Part shown: positions 17,956 to 25,684 of the stretch, in pieces
Layout: each line of letters opens with the position of its first letter
Numbering within the stretch: the first letter of the stretch is position 1
From: Streptomyces neyagawaensis
Lineage (GTDB): Bacteria; Actinomycetota; Actinomycetes; Streptomycetales; Streptomycetaceae
Direction of reading: 5' to 3'
Assembly: GCF_023516595.1 (NCBI RefSeq)
Contig: NZ_JAMGBG010000023.1
Span: 62,001-126,000, forward strand
DNA length: 64,000 nucleotides
The notes under the pieces: generated by a model
Databases searched by the model: none
What the model saw: the letters and a program-made list of their open reading frames with translations, nothing else
What the model was told of the DNA's origin: nothing
Program-made: the position numbers and the translations under genes

Positions 17956-18282
17956 CTACGAGCGTTTCGACGGCCGGTCGAGCTCGGCCGCGAAGAAAGC
18001 CGACGCCGCCTTCAAGATCTCATTCGCCCGACGCAGCTCGGCGTTCTCGGCCCGCAGTCGCTTGATCTCCGCGGCCTCCTCGGACGTCACTCCGGGCCGC
18101 TGGCCGGCGTCCACCTCGGCCTTACGGACCCAGGTCCGCACCGTCTCGGCCGCACCGATGCCCAGTTTCGCGGCGACGGCCTTCATCGCAGCCCACTCGG
18201 TCGGGTAGTTCGGGCGGATCTCCGCGACCATGTGCACTGCACGTTCACGAAGCTCGGGCGGGTAGGTGGACGGACGTGCCAT
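17956..18282 (-). CDS. IS3-family transposase OrfA
   Basis: The protein has 108 aa. It contains an HTH DNA-binding domain (YPPELRERAVHMVAEIRPNYPTEWAAMKAVAAKLGI, then VRTWVRKAEVD) and a C-terminal leucine-rich helix (EEAAEIKRLRAENAELRRANEILKAA). It binds the IS ends and is normally fused to OrfB by frameshifting. It looks intact, but its partner is broken. Confidence 0.85.
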   Translation of the reverse strand: MARPSTYPPELRERAVHMVAEIRPNYPTEWAAMKAVAAKLGIGAAETVRTWVRKAEVDAGQRPGVTSEEAAEIKRLRAENAELRRANEILKAASAFFAAELDRPSKRS

Positions 18283-18552
18283 GACTCGACCCTCTCAGGG
18301 AATCGAGCCTCCATCAGACCCGGAGCGGTTCACCTTCGCGGGATCTGTCAGCGGACGCGTCGTTCTTCGCCCTGCCCGCGCATGCCGCGGGCGCGTGCGT
18401 ACTCGATGGAACGCAACCGGACGCTGTGGGGCGGCTTGTCCGACGGTGAGAGTGTGCGGGACGTGGCGAGGTAACCCGAGCGGTCACGAGCCAGGCATGA
18501 ACTGCACATAGGCAGCTCGGCTCTCTCCGCAGCGAGTTGAGAGACTCACGTC

Positions 18553-19041
18553 ATGGGATCTTGGGGAACCTTGGGGCCGGCGCTGTTGTCTCTGGCCGGT
18601 GTTGCGCTCGGCGCTGGCGGGTCGTTGTTCGGCCAGTACCTGGTGTCACGGGCGAGCACCCGGCAGTTGGAGATACAGGAGTCAGCCGCGCACCGTGCGG
18701 AGCTGAAGAACGTGATCCTGAAGTTCCTGAGCATTGCGTCGCAGGTGGAGAAGGCGGTGCTCACGTCCCCACATGTCGGCGTCAGCGCGGCCGATCCGGT
18801 GATCGACCGACTCGTCGACGACTTGTGGCTCGCGCACGCGGAGATCGACCTTTCGGCCAGAAGCGAGCCCCTGCGGGGTGCTGCCTACCGCTATGCGGCC
18901 CGCCTTGCAGAGGTGGCCCGAGGAGAGCTGGCCGACGCGTCCGCGCTGCGCGGGCCGCAGGTGCAGTTCTTTGACGCCGCGTATGACGACATGTGGCCCG
19001 GTCAGCGACGGGCAGCCGGGGATTCCCTCACGCCCCGGTGA
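18553..19041 (+). CDS. Membrane-anchored hypothetical protein
   Basis: The protein has 162 aa. One N-terminal membrane helix (LGPALLSLAGVALGAGGSLFGQYLV) is followed by a cytoplasmic helical region rich in Glu, Arg and Ala. I do not recognise the family; similar small single-span proteins with a helical tail occur in Streptomyces. It stands alone between two transposon remnants. The start has only a weak purine stretch upstream. Confidence 0.6.
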   Translation: MGSWGTLGPALLSLAGVALGAGGSLFGQYLVSRASTRQLEIQESAAHRAELKNVILKFLSIASQVEKAVLTSPHVGVSAADPVIDRLVDDLWLAHAEIDLSARSEPLRGAAYRYAARLAEVARGELADASALRGPQVQFFDAAYDDMWPGQRRAAGDSLTPR

Positions 19042-19078
19042 GACGTGACAGGGATGAGACGATCTTGCCGCGGTTGGT

Positions 19079-19380
19079 GTGATCACGGCGCCGGAGTCCT
19101 CCTGGATAATCCCGTTCCCCGGGCTGAGTCCACGCTGCTTCTGCAAGCTGATCGCCGCGCTACGCCACGGCGGCGCGGATCCGGTGCGCAAGGGCCGTCC
19201 CTGGAGCCTGGCACTGGAGGACCGCGTGCTGCTGCTGATCGCCTACTGGCGCACGAACTTTACGCTGCGTGCCCCGCTGTTCGGCATCTCGAAATCCTCG
19301 GCCGACGGCAGCATCGACCACCTCGGGCTCTCGCTCGCCCTCCGGCCCCGCATCAGCCCGACCCAGAGATCAATTGCGGG
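19079..19380 (+). pseudogene. IS5-type transposase remnant (N-terminal part)
   Basis: The frame reads LSPRCFCKLIAALRHGGADP, RGRPWSL-like and LEDRVLLLIAYWRTNFTLR, then FGISKSSADGSIDHLG. This is the N-terminal helix-turn-helix region of IS5-group transposases. It lacks part of the usual LRQLAPLFGVS segment. It ends near residue 95 before the DDE domain. Confidence 0.75.
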
Positions 19381-19473
19381 ACAGCCCTTAACTGACCGTT
19401 CTCTATCCGTCCGTGTGGTCGGTGGGATTCGAACAAGAGCCTGGTTCGGGTGAGTCGGCCGTACAGGTGCGTG

Positions 19474-20115
19474 GAAGAAGGGCCTCTTGGTAGCTCGCGG
19501 TTGTCGAATCCAGCGAGAAACAAGAGGCCCTGGTGTCGAAGTGTTGCGTGCTCCTGGTCGCCGAGTCCAGTTCGTCCACCCCTGGGTGTGGCTGCCTCGC
19601 CCATCGGTTCGGGAACGCGGCCAACCGGCCGGAGCGCCGGCCTCGGTACGACTCGGACATGAGCGATGCGGAGTGGGAACTGGTGCGGGATCTGCTGCCG
19701 GTGCCCGGATGGCTGGCTGGCGGGCCGGGGCGGCAGGCCGGAGGGCTACTGCCACCGGCAGATGATCGACGCGGTGCGGTATCTCGTCGACAACGGCATC
19801 AAGTGGCGGGCGATGCCCGCCGACTTCCCGCCCTGGCCACGGGTCTACTCCTTCTTCGCCCGCTGGCGGGCTGCGGGGCTGGTGGCCGAGCTGCACGACC
19901 GGCTGCGCGAGGCCGTCCGCACAGTTGAGGGCCGAAGCCCGGAGCCGACCGCGGCGGTCGTGGACTCGCAGTCCGTGAAGGCGGACGCCACCGTCACCCT
20001 GGCCTCCCGGGGATACGACACCGGGAAGAAAATCAACGGACGCAAGCGCCACCTGCTCACCGACGCCCTCGGGCTCCTCCTGGCCGTGCTGGTCACGCCG
20101 GCGTCCACGACCGAC
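19474..20115 (+). pseudogene. IS5-family transposase, frameshifted and 3'-truncated
   Basis: A 10-bp inverted repeat (GGGCCTCTTG/CAAGAGGCCC, 19477-19532) precedes a GTG start at 19533. The protein begins VSKCCVLLVAE and runs to MSDAEWELVRDLLPVPGWLA. There a tandem CTGG duplication near 19710 shifts the frame. It resumes as GRGGRPEGYCHRQMIDAVRY, VDNGIKWRAMPADFPPW and VVDSQSVKADATV, then KINGRKRHLLTDALGLLLAV. It is cut at about 20115, where integrase sequence begins, so only the first DDE Asp is left. Confidence 0.8.
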
Positions 20116-20116
20116 C

Positions 20117-20976
20117 TTGACACCACCCGCGTCCAGGATCCTCAACGTCGTCATGAAGCACGCGATCAGGCACGGGCTCCTCCGGGACAACCCTCTGCCC
20201 AAGGGCAAGGCGGCGACGGCCGTCACCAGGACGAGCACTGCCGTGGACAAGCGGTGCCTCCTCAACGCCGATCAAGCGGCGGCGCTCCTCGGCCACATCC
20301 GGAAGCGGTCCCGGGGAGGCAAGCGGCTGCACGCGTTCTTCGCGACGCTGTACTACTGCGGGTCGCGTCCGGAAGAGGCCGTGGCCATGCGCGTGGCCGA
20401 TGTGAAGCTGCCCGGTAGCGATGCCGCCGACCAATGGTGCGAACTGGTGATCCACACCGCGACTCCGGAAGTCGGCAAGCAGTGGACGGACACGGGGGAC
20501 ATCCACGAACGGCGCGACCTCAAGGACCGGGCCGAAGGTGAGACACGCACGGTGCCGGGGCACCCCGCACTGACCCGCATTCTGCGGCAGCACATCGAGG
20601 ACGAGCAGCTGAAGCCCGGTGACCTCCTCTTCAGGGTGAGAACGGTGGAATCCTCGCGGGATCCGTCACCCGTCGCGCCTGGCGCGGCGCCCGGCAAGCA
20701 GTGCTGCCACCGCAGGTCTTCGACTCGCCGACGGGCAGGCGGGTCTACGACAATCGCCACACACGTCTCACCAAGTGGCTCAACGACGGCATACCGCCCG
20801 CTCAGGTCGCCGAGTGGGCCGGCAACAGCGTGCCCGTGCTGCTGGCCACCTACGCCCGGTGCGTCGACGGGCAGCTTCCTGACCTGAAACGGCGGCTCGA
20901 AGCCGCTGGAGACCTGCCGGATCCTGTCGAAGATCAGTGCGCTGATTCCCTCGGGGCTCGCCGGAAGTCGTCCTGA
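20117..20976 (+). pseudogene. Tyrosine-family site-specific integrase, 5'-truncated and frameshifted
   Basis: The catalytic domain of a Streptomyces element integrase is readable from RILNVVMKHAIRHGLLRDNP. CGSRPEEAVAMR carries the first catalytic Arg, VYDNRHTRLTKWLNDG the second Arg, and WAGNSVPVLLATYARC the tyrosine nucleophile. The N-terminal arm/core-binding region is missing, replaced by the IS remnant. A 1-nt deletion in a G run near 20634 breaks the frame (LLFR then GENGGILAGS). It points toward the tRNA fragment 175 bp downstream, the usual place for int next to its att site. It is surely inactive. Confidence 0.85.
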
Positions 20977-21041
20977 TCGGCGCCCAGAACTTCGACACGT
21001 ATTCGACACGGCGACCCGCAGAATCCCGTTGACAGCCGTAC

Positions 21042-21085
21042 AGCCCCGGAATCCCACCCCCGGCCATCGAGGGGGCTCCGGGGCT
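21042..21085 (+). terminator. Terminator of the integrase remnant
   Basis: AGCCCCGGA (21042-21050) pairs with TCCGGGGCT (21077-21085), and an inner CCCCC/GGGGG pair lies between. It is followed by TTCTG. It sits 65 bp after the integrase stop. Confidence 0.65.
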
Positions 21086-21118
21086 TTCTGCCGGGTCCCG
21101 ACATGGCGTCTGACCAGC

Positions 21119-21142
21119 AAAAAAGCCCTCCCGGAGGAGGGC
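21119..21142 (-). terminator. Rho-independent terminator of the tRNA gene
   Basis: On the minus strand GCCCTCC and GGAGGGC form a 7-bp stem with a 4-nt loop, followed by a run of six T (21119-21124). It lies just past the 3' end of the tRNA fragment, as in intact tRNA-Arg units. Confidence 0.75.
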
Positions 21143-21150
21143 GGGGTGTG

Positions 21151-21196
21151 GGCGCCCCCGGCAGGACTCGAACCTGCGGCCAAGCGCTTAGAAGGT
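21151..21196 (-). other. 3' part of a tRNA-Arg(TCT) gene: attachment-site junction
   Basis: Reading leftward, the sequence gives the anticodon loop (CTTCTAA, anticodon TCT) and the 3' anticodon stem. Next come the variable loop, a full T arm (GCAGG-TTCGAGT-CCTGC) and the 3' acceptor strand. The 5' half of the tRNA is absent; unrelated sequence starts at the anticodon loop. This is the footprint left when an element integrates into a tRNA gene and displaces its 3' end. The 8-bp inverted repeat AGCGCTTA (21183) / TAAGCGCT (21206) spans the junction and may be the core site. Confidence 0.75.
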
Positions 21197-21480
21197 GTAC
21201 CGGATTAAGCGCTGTGCTCACCTGGGGTTTTCGCAGGTCGCCGATAGCCAAACTCACGGCAGGCGCTTGGCCAATAATCCGGGAGATTTGGCGAAGACTC
21301 GGCGCTCCATGCGCGAGCGCCGCCCCGAGCCCAGCGTAGGGGCCCGGGGCGGCAGGGAGACACGGCTCCGCCATCTGGACGGATGAGTACCTCGCGCGAG
21401 GGACCGACCGTGCCTCCCGCCCTGCGCGGCTGTGACAGGCGCCCAGATCGCTTGCCCGCCCAGCCGCAAGATCACACAAA

Positions 21481-21496
21481 TTAGGTTTGACCCTAA
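21481..21496. promoter_or_regulatory. Putative operator upstream of the XRE gene
   Basis: TTAGG-TTTGAC-CCTAA has 5-bp perfect arms and lies 35 bp before the XRE start. It is in an AT-rich patch that also holds a TTGAC word. An autoregulatory site is inference. Confidence 0.4.
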
Positions 21497-21530
21497 CCAC
21501 AAAAGATCATGTGGTCGGGAGCGTGGACGG

Positions 21531-21809
21531 GTGCCTCGTCCCACTCCGCCTTCCGATCGGGTCCTTGCCCGCCGCCGCGAGCTGGGGGAGCAGATCCGTC
21601 GCGTGCGCATAGACCGCAACCTGACCCAGCTGGACGTGTGCAGGCGGTCAGGCCTCGACGTCGCCACGTACAGCCGCATCGAGCAGGGCCACGCTTCCCC
21701 GCTCTTCGACACGCTGGTCCGCATTGCTGATGCCATCGGTGTGGGAGAGGTGGATCTGATGCCGGACCCCGCCGCCGAGCCGGGGGATGCGTCGGCGGCG
21801 GGGCGCTAG
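21531..21809 (+). CDS. XRE-family DNA-binding regulator
   Basis: The protein has 92 aa from GTG 21531 (GGGAG 9 nt upstream); a longer frame from 21432 is possible. It is a single lambda-repressor-like HTH: LGEQIRRVRIDRNLTQLDVC (helices 1-2), then RSGLDVATYSRIEQGHASP (recognition helix) and LFDTLVRIADAIGV. There is only a short acidic tail and no second domain. As the first gene inside the element it may control lysogeny or excision, but the evidence is positional. Confidence 0.8.
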   Translation: MPRPTPPSDRVLARRRELGEQIRRVRIDRNLTQLDVCRRSGLDVATYSRIEQGHASPLFDTLVRIADAIGVGEVDLMPDPAAEPGDASAAGR

Positions 21810-21869
21810 CCGCCCCTCATCGGCACGAGGGGCGGGCACCGGCGCCCGGGAAGGTGGGCACCGGGAGTT

Positions 21870-22064
21870 TCAGCCCGTCGGGGTGGGCGTGCATCCGGGG
21901 TGGGCGTACACCGTGACGCTCAGGTTGTGGGCCCCCCAGTAGCCACGCGCTATCCCAGCGGGCACCGAGTCGTCGTCGAGGGGCAGGAAGCAGCGTACGC
22001 AGCGCTTGCCGTCCCGCACGGGCCGCGACAGGTTCCATACCGTCGGCACCGTGGCCGCCCTCAT
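21870..22064 (-). CDS. Small CxxC protein
   Basis: The protein has 64 aa. It has one CVRC pair and a lone Cys near the C-terminus (HPGCTPTPTG), plus a WNLSRPVRDGKRC start, suggesting a small metal-binding fold. It is the last gene of a four-gene run of tiny overlapping genes and overlaps the next by 4 bp. Function unknown; such proteins are typical of actinophage and AICE accessory regions. Confidence 0.6.
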   Translation of the reverse strand: MRAATVPTVWNLSRPVRDGKRCVRCFLPLDDDSVPAGIARGYWGAHNLSVTVYAHPGCTPTPTG

Positions 22065-22252
22065 GACTGCTCCCCGAGTGGGACCAGGTCGTACGCGTAC
22101 CGGCACGGGCCGCAGGCGTACAGGCTGGGGGCCCCGGCTCCCGAGCCCTGGTCTGCGGGGTCGCGGACCAGGCGCGCGGTGAAGGTGTGGCCCTGGTGCC
22201 ATGCGCACCACTGGGACGAGCTGTCGGTCTCGGTGTTCTCGCGGGTCTCCAC
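22061..22252 (-). CDS. Small Cys/His protein
   Basis: The protein has 63 aa from GTG 22252 (AGAGG 8 nt upstream). It contains WCAWHQGHTF and CGPCRYAYDLVP, a likely zinc site of two separated Cys pairs with His. It overlaps the downstream gene by 4 bp. Function unknown. Confidence 0.6.
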   Translation of the reverse strand: METRENTETDSSSQWCAWHQGHTFTARLVRDPADQGSGAGAPSLYACGPCRYAYDLVPLGEQS

Positions 22253-22254
22253 GG

Positions 22255-22461
22255 TCACCGCCTCTTTGGCGGTCGCAGCGCGTGGTGCCGGCGCATCTCC
22301 ATCTCCAGCGTCGTCGCACGGCGGGTGTCGCCGTCCTCCTCCGCCTGGGCGCGCTGCTGGTCGAGGGCCGCGCACACGTCGCAGCCGGGTGTGGGCTTGG
22401 GCGGGCGCGTTGGGTCGGGGAGTGTGACGGGCTCTTCCTGGAGGCCGTGGTGCCTCGTCAT
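22255..22461 (-). CDS. Small protein with CxxC motif
   Basis: The protein has 68 aa from ATG 22461. After TRPPKPTPGCDVCAALDQQRA comes a charged helix and a basic tail ending LRPPKRR. It could bind zinc or nucleic acid. It overlaps its upstream neighbour by 4 bp and ends 2 nt before the next start. Confidence 0.6.
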   Translation of the reverse strand: MTRHHGLQEEPVTLPDPTRPPKPTPGCDVCAALDQQRAQAEEDGDTRRATTLEMEMRRHHALRPPKRR

Positions 22462-22655
22462 GATGCGACCGCCTGCCTGCGGCACCCGCACGTGACGATC
22501 GGCCAGACGCGGTCGCGGCCGGCCAGGGTGATGCAGCCGTCCGCGTACAGCTTCTTGGCGACGGCACCGCAGTGGAAGCAGGCCTCGCCGTGCTGTCGTG
22601 CGATGCTCACCGGTCCCTGCACGAGAGTCGGCGTGGCGGGTACAGCTGTCTTCAT
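22458..22655 (-). CDS. Small zinc-ribbon-like protein, first gene of the run
   Basis: The protein has 65 aa from ATG 22655 (an in-frame ATG at 22667 is also possible). It contains CFHCGAVAKKLYADGCITLA and VTCGCRR, giving four Cys. It is the promoter-proximal gene of the four-gene minus-strand set. A perfect palindrome lies 63 bp upstream. Function unknown. Confidence 0.6.
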   Translation of the reverse strand: MKTAVPATPTLVQGPVSIARQHGEACFHCGAVAKKLYADGCITLAGRDRVWPIVTCGCRRQAVAS

Positions 22656-22717
22656 CCCCGTTCCCATCTGCCTGTTGGTGTGGACAGACAGATCATGGGC
22701 GCCGACAAGGGCCACAA

Positions 22718-22736
22718 GTGACACACCTTGTGTCAC
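22718..22736. promoter_or_regulatory. Perfect palindrome, likely operator
   Basis: GTGACACA-CCT-TGTGTCAC has 8-bp perfect arms. It is flanked by GCCAC/GTGGC, which extend the dyad. It sits between the XRE-TPR gene stop and the four small genes, so it could be their operator. A weak terminator is the alternative, but no T tract is seen. Confidence 0.55.
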
Positions 22737-22750
22737 CCGGTGGCACAACC

Positions 22751-23932
22751 TCAGACGGCGCCGATCCACTCAGCGAACGACGTCAGCGATTCGGAGTCGG
22801 CCCGCTTCAGCCGGCGCAGCGTGGCCGCGTCCTCCCGTGCCCACCGGTGCCCGCGGGTGTGCTGGGGCGCGATCCGTCGGGCCACCTTCAACGACTCGAA
22901 GGCGTCGTCGGCCAGGCCGGCCCACAGCTGGGCGCGGCTGAGCTCGATGTAGAACCCGGAGCGCCGTTCAGCGGGCAGCTCCTCGGGAGGCTTCCACTCG
23001 CTGGCGACGTCGAGGGCCTCCTGGACGTGGTCGTCGCCGAGGCTGACGGCGACGGACACCTTGTGGACGTTGACGCTGTCGGGGCCGAACGCCGTGCCCA
23101 GGTAGACATCCTCGGGGACCTGCTCGCTGAGCTGGGTGGCTTCGCGCATGTGGGTGTCGGCGATGTCCGGGCTGCTGGCGCGGCTGGCGATGACCGCGGC
23201 CCGCATGTGCAGGGCACCGCGCGCTGCGGCCGCCGTCGGCGTGCTCGGCGGAGGGCTGGTGTCGATCGCTCGTTCCAGCGCGCGCAGGCCTGGCCGGTGG
23301 GCGCGGGCGGCGAAGAACACCTCGGTGCGGACGTAGGCGACGGACGCCTGCAGGAGTGGGTCCTCGGCCTCGGCTGCGACTGCCCGCATGAGGTCGATGA
23401 GGCGGGCGGAGAGGTCTCGAGCACCGAACTTGAAGGCCACGGCGTCGGCGCAGCGGTAGGCGTGCACGAGGAGGGAAGCGACGTGGGCGCGATGGGCGAG
23501 CGGCCCGGTGTGGAGCGCGCGGGCCAGCTCGGCGAGCAGGCCGGGGATGCACTGGCTGATCTGGACGTACTGCGCGGCGAGCCGCCAGGAGACGGCCTCC
23601 TCGACAGCCTGCTGCAGTTCGTGCAGCGGGCGGACAGGACCGTCGTCAGGGTCGTCTTGGGCGACGATCGCAGCGGAGATCGCGGGCAGCGCTTCGTGGA
23701 CGCGGCTGTCGGTGCGCTGATGGCCAGTGAGGAGCCGGCCAGGGTCCACGTTCAGGGCTGCGGCGAGGGCGTCGAGAGTGTCGTCGCTGGGGAATCTGCT
23801 GCCCTGCTCGATCTTCCGGAGCATGGACAGGGATACGAATGAGGCAGACGACAGCTGCTGTTGGGTCATTCTGTGAGCGCGGCGGGTGGCGGCGATGCGT
23901 TGGCCTACCTCGCGCATGGTGTTCGCGGGCAT
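22751..23932 (-). CDS. XRE regulator with C-terminal TPR-like domain
   Basis: The protein has 393 aa, with GGAG 5 nt upstream of the ATG. An N-terminal HTH (VGQRIAATRRAHRMTQQQLS, then SASFVSLSMLRKIEQGSRFP) is followed by about 300 residues of Ala/Leu-rich paired helices, as in the TPR-containing Streptomyces regulators. These often sense peptides or act with small partner proteins. It may govern the accessory zone. A secreted or peptide ligand is not visible nearby. Confidence 0.8.
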   Translation of the reverse strand: MPANTMREVGQRIAATRRAHRMTQQQLSSASFVSLSMLRKIEQGSRFPSDDTLDALAAALNVDPGRLLTGHQRTDSRVHEALPAISAAIVAQDDPDDGPVRPLHELQQAVEEAVSWRLAAQYVQISQCIPGLLAELARALHTGPLAHRAHVASLLVHAYRCADAVAFKFGARDLSARLIDLMRAVAAEAEDPLLQASVAYVRTEVFFAARAHRPGLRALERAIDTSPPPSTPTAAAARGALHMRAAVIASRASSPDIADTHMREATQLSEQVPEDVYLGTAFGPDSVNVHKVSVAVSLGDDHVQEALDVASEWKPPEELPAERRSGFYIELSRAQLWAGLADDAFESLKVARRIAPQHTRGHRWAREDAATLRRLKRADSESLTSFAEWIGAV

Positions 23933-23996
23933 ACTGGCTCCAGTTCGGGGCGTCCACTCCGAACCGTACCTGCGTGGTAACGCGCTGGATACGTGA

Positions 23997-24027
23997 ACGG
24001 CCCCGACAGCCCAGCTGTCGGGGCCGT
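23997..24027. terminator. Strong hairpin terminator after the HAD gene
   Basis: A perfect 14-bp stem (23997-24010 and 24014-24027) with loop CCA lies just past the HAD stop on the minus strand. Confidence 0.75.
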
Positions 24028-24031
24028 TGCG

Positions 24032-24673
24032 TCAGTCCGCGACGATGGCGCCGAGCTCCGTGAGCGAGTTGATCCGCCAGTCCGCGGCCGCAGCAACGTC
24101 TGGGTCGTCGGCCCACAGATGCCCCCATGGCCCGCGCCGGAGGTGCGCGGTGAGCAGGCCGGCCTGCTTCGCGGGGAACAGATCGTTGGCCGGGTGGTCG
24201 CCGACATACAGGGTCTCGCCAGGGGCGGCGTGCGCCACCTCCCGGACCCGCTCGAAGAACTGCGGGCGGGGCTTGGCAACGCCCCACTCCTCGGAGGTCG
24301 CGATCAGGTCGGCAGGCAGGTCCAGTTCGCGCAGCAGCTGCCCGACCCGGCTGGTCTGGTTCCCGGCGATGATGACGCGGACACCGAGCTGGCGCAGCGT
24401 GGCGAGGGTGGGTCGAACGTCGTCGTAGAGGTCTGTCTCGTCGAGGACCTCGCCGCGGCCGGCGGCTTCGCGCTCCCGGTACGCCGCCGGGATGTCGATC
24501 CCTGGGCGGACCAGGCGGAGGGCTTCGGCGTTGTCGTGTCCCTTCGCGACGACGGCGCCGACGAGCGCGGACAGGGTATGGCGAGGGACCTCGAGCCAGT
24601 CGGCCCACGAGTTCCAGTAGCGGTCATCGCGGGTGAGGGTCTCACCGACGTCGAAGGCCACGGCGCGAATCAT
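24032..24673 (-). CDS. HAD-superfamily hydrolase
   Basis: The protein has 213 aa. Motif I is FDVGETLT (nucleophile Asp, but Gly-Glu-Thr rather than DxD), motif II is VIIAGNQTS, and motif III/IV is AKPRPQFFERV followed by YVGDHPANDLFPAKQAG. It is a small phosphatase-like enzyme of the L-2-haloacid/phosphoglycolate type; the substrate is unknown. TAGGCT lies 6 nt upstream of the ATG with no ribosome site, suggesting a leaderless transcript. Confidence 0.8.
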   Translation of the reverse strand: MIRAVAFDVGETLTRDDRYWNSWADWLEVPRHTLSALVGAVVAKGHDNAEALRLVRPGIDIPAAYREREAAGRGEVLDETDLYDDVRPTLATLRQLGVRVIIAGNQTSRVGQLLRELDLPADLIATSEEWGVAKPRPQFFERVREVAHAAPGETLYVGDHPANDLFPAKQAGLLTAHLRRGPWGHLWADDPDVAAAADWRINSLTELGAIVAD

Positions 24674-24761
24674 GCGGGCAGCCTACCCACCGGCCAGCAC
24701 GGTCCCGTGGGGGGCCGGGGCCGGATCGCGGCGGCTTACGGGCCGCGCTAGATTCGAACGT

Positions 24762-25101
24762 ATGAGCGACACCCCGAGACCTCCCTACCTCGCTCGCCTT
24801 CGCATCGTCGAGGCATACCTCCGCTTCCAGCTGCAGCAGGTCGAGAAGTGGATCGCTGAGGAGGAAGCCAAGATCGAACAGGCAGAGGCGCGCCGCCCGC
24901 TGCCCCCGCCTCCGGACTGGCTGATCGAGCAGAACCTCTCCGGCCGGGCCCCCACGTACGTCCACCGCGGCGACTGCTGGAACGCCGGGAAACGCCGCCG
25001 CGGCGTCGACCGGGGACCAGGCCGTACGAGCGCTCACCGAAGGCGGCGTGCCCGCCTGCCCGCACTGCCGCCCGGACACCGAACTCGGCCTCCTCGACTA
25101 G
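24762..25101 (+). pseudogene. DUF6233-like small protein gene with a frameshift
   Basis: The first frame gives MSDTPRPPYLARLRIVEAYL, a Glu-rich helix, PPPPDWLIEQNLSGRAPTYV and HRGDCWNAGKRRRGVDR. The family's C-terminal part (DQAVRALTEGGVPACPHCRP, then DTELGLLD stop) is in another frame. The shift is one extra base in a CGGGG run near 25016. Either the gene is broken, the base is a sequencing error, or the run is a slippery site. TAGATT lies 7 nt before the ATG and there is no ribosome site. Confidence 0.7.
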
Positions 25102-25114
25102 GCCATGCCCAGAG

Positions 25115-25123
25115 TTATCCACA
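25115..25123 (+). promoter_or_regulatory. DnaA-box-like TTATCCACA
   Basis: This is an exact match to the classical DnaA box, 42 bp upstream of the next gene. A single copy does not make an origin, so it may be part of a promoter upstream element. Confidence 0.35.
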
Positions 25124-25164
25124 GGCCCGCACGCGATCGCCGGGCTCGCCCTACCGTGCTGCCC

Positions 25165-25386
25165 ATGTACACAGTGGATCTCGCCATCCGGGCCGAGGAC
25201 GCGCTCGACGAGCTACCCGCCCCCGGCCGCCAGGAGGCCATGGAGGTCATCGCCTCCGTCCTCGTCCAGCGTCCCTCCTGGCCGCCGCCCGGCGAGGCCG
25301 CCGTCGCGTTCGGCGCCCGCTCCTGGGTGGTCTTCATCGCGTACGCCGACGGCATCGACGTCGACGACATCGGCTGGGCCGGATAG
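25165..25386 (+). CDS. RelE/ParE-like small protein
   Basis: The protein has 73 aa from ATG 25165. The sequence YTVDLAIRAEDALDELPAPG, with VAFGARSWVVFIAYADGIDV, has the alpha-alpha-beta-beta-beta rhythm of RelE/ParE toxins, with the strand ending in a short DDIGWAG tail. Catalytic residues cannot be assigned. TACCGT lies 7 nt before the ATG and there is no ribosome site. The next gene could be a partner, but nothing in it proves an antitoxin. Confidence 0.6.
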   Translation: MYTVDLAIRAEDALDELPAPGRQEAMEVIASVLVQRPSWPPPGEAAVAFGARSWVVFIAYADGIDVDDIGWAG

Positions 25387-25454
25387 CGACCAACCCCACA
25401 GCGAACACCACAGTTTCAAGGGCTGTTGTCCGAGGATGTCCGTACGCTGAACCC

Positions 25455-25673
25455 ATGCCCCCCGACCTCCCTGGCCGTGGTTCCGTGCGGTCCGCGGCCG
25501 ACCTCAACGAACGGATCCGCACCCTCTTCCGCACCGCCGGCGGCTACCTCCGCCCCCACGAACGGCTCGAGTATGAGCAGCTCGTCACCGCCTGGGCACT
25601 CGCCGACGCAGCCGAACGACACCCGGCGCGGCGCAGTGAGCCGGTGCGCGAACAGATGGCCCCAGCTGCCTAA
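25455..25673 (+). CDS. Small helical hypothetical protein
   Basis: The protein has 72 aa: SVRSAADLNERIRTLFRTAG, then YLRPHERLEYEQLVTAWALA. It is predicted as three helices, acidic and basic residues balanced. I do not recognise the family. TACGCT lies 6 nt before the ATG, again without a ribosome site. It follows the RelE-like gene on the same strand. Confidence 0.55.
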   Translation: MPPDLPGRGSVRSAADLNERIRTLFRTAGGYLRPHERLEYEQLVTAWALADAAERHPARRSEPVREQMAPAA

Positions 25674-25684
25674 GATCCCTGCCC

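Larger units (their letters stand above)
17773..18332 (-). mobile_element. Truncated IS3-family insertion sequence
   Basis: One end is recognisable: a terminal sequence starting TGAACCGCTCCGG on the minus strand (18332 leftward), then an intact orfA. OrfB is shifted out of frame and cut off at about 17773, where unrelated sequence begins. The other terminal repeat is missing, so the element is immobile. Confidence 0.75.

Noticed and set aside
18340..18552. Possible start of another transposase (RNRTLWGGLSDGESVRDVAR)
   Set aside because: Only about 25 residues vaguely like IS30-type N-termini; too short to support.
25115..25123. Replication origin signalled by a DnaA box
   Set aside because: A single box with no cluster, no AT-rich unwinding element and no replication gene nearby.
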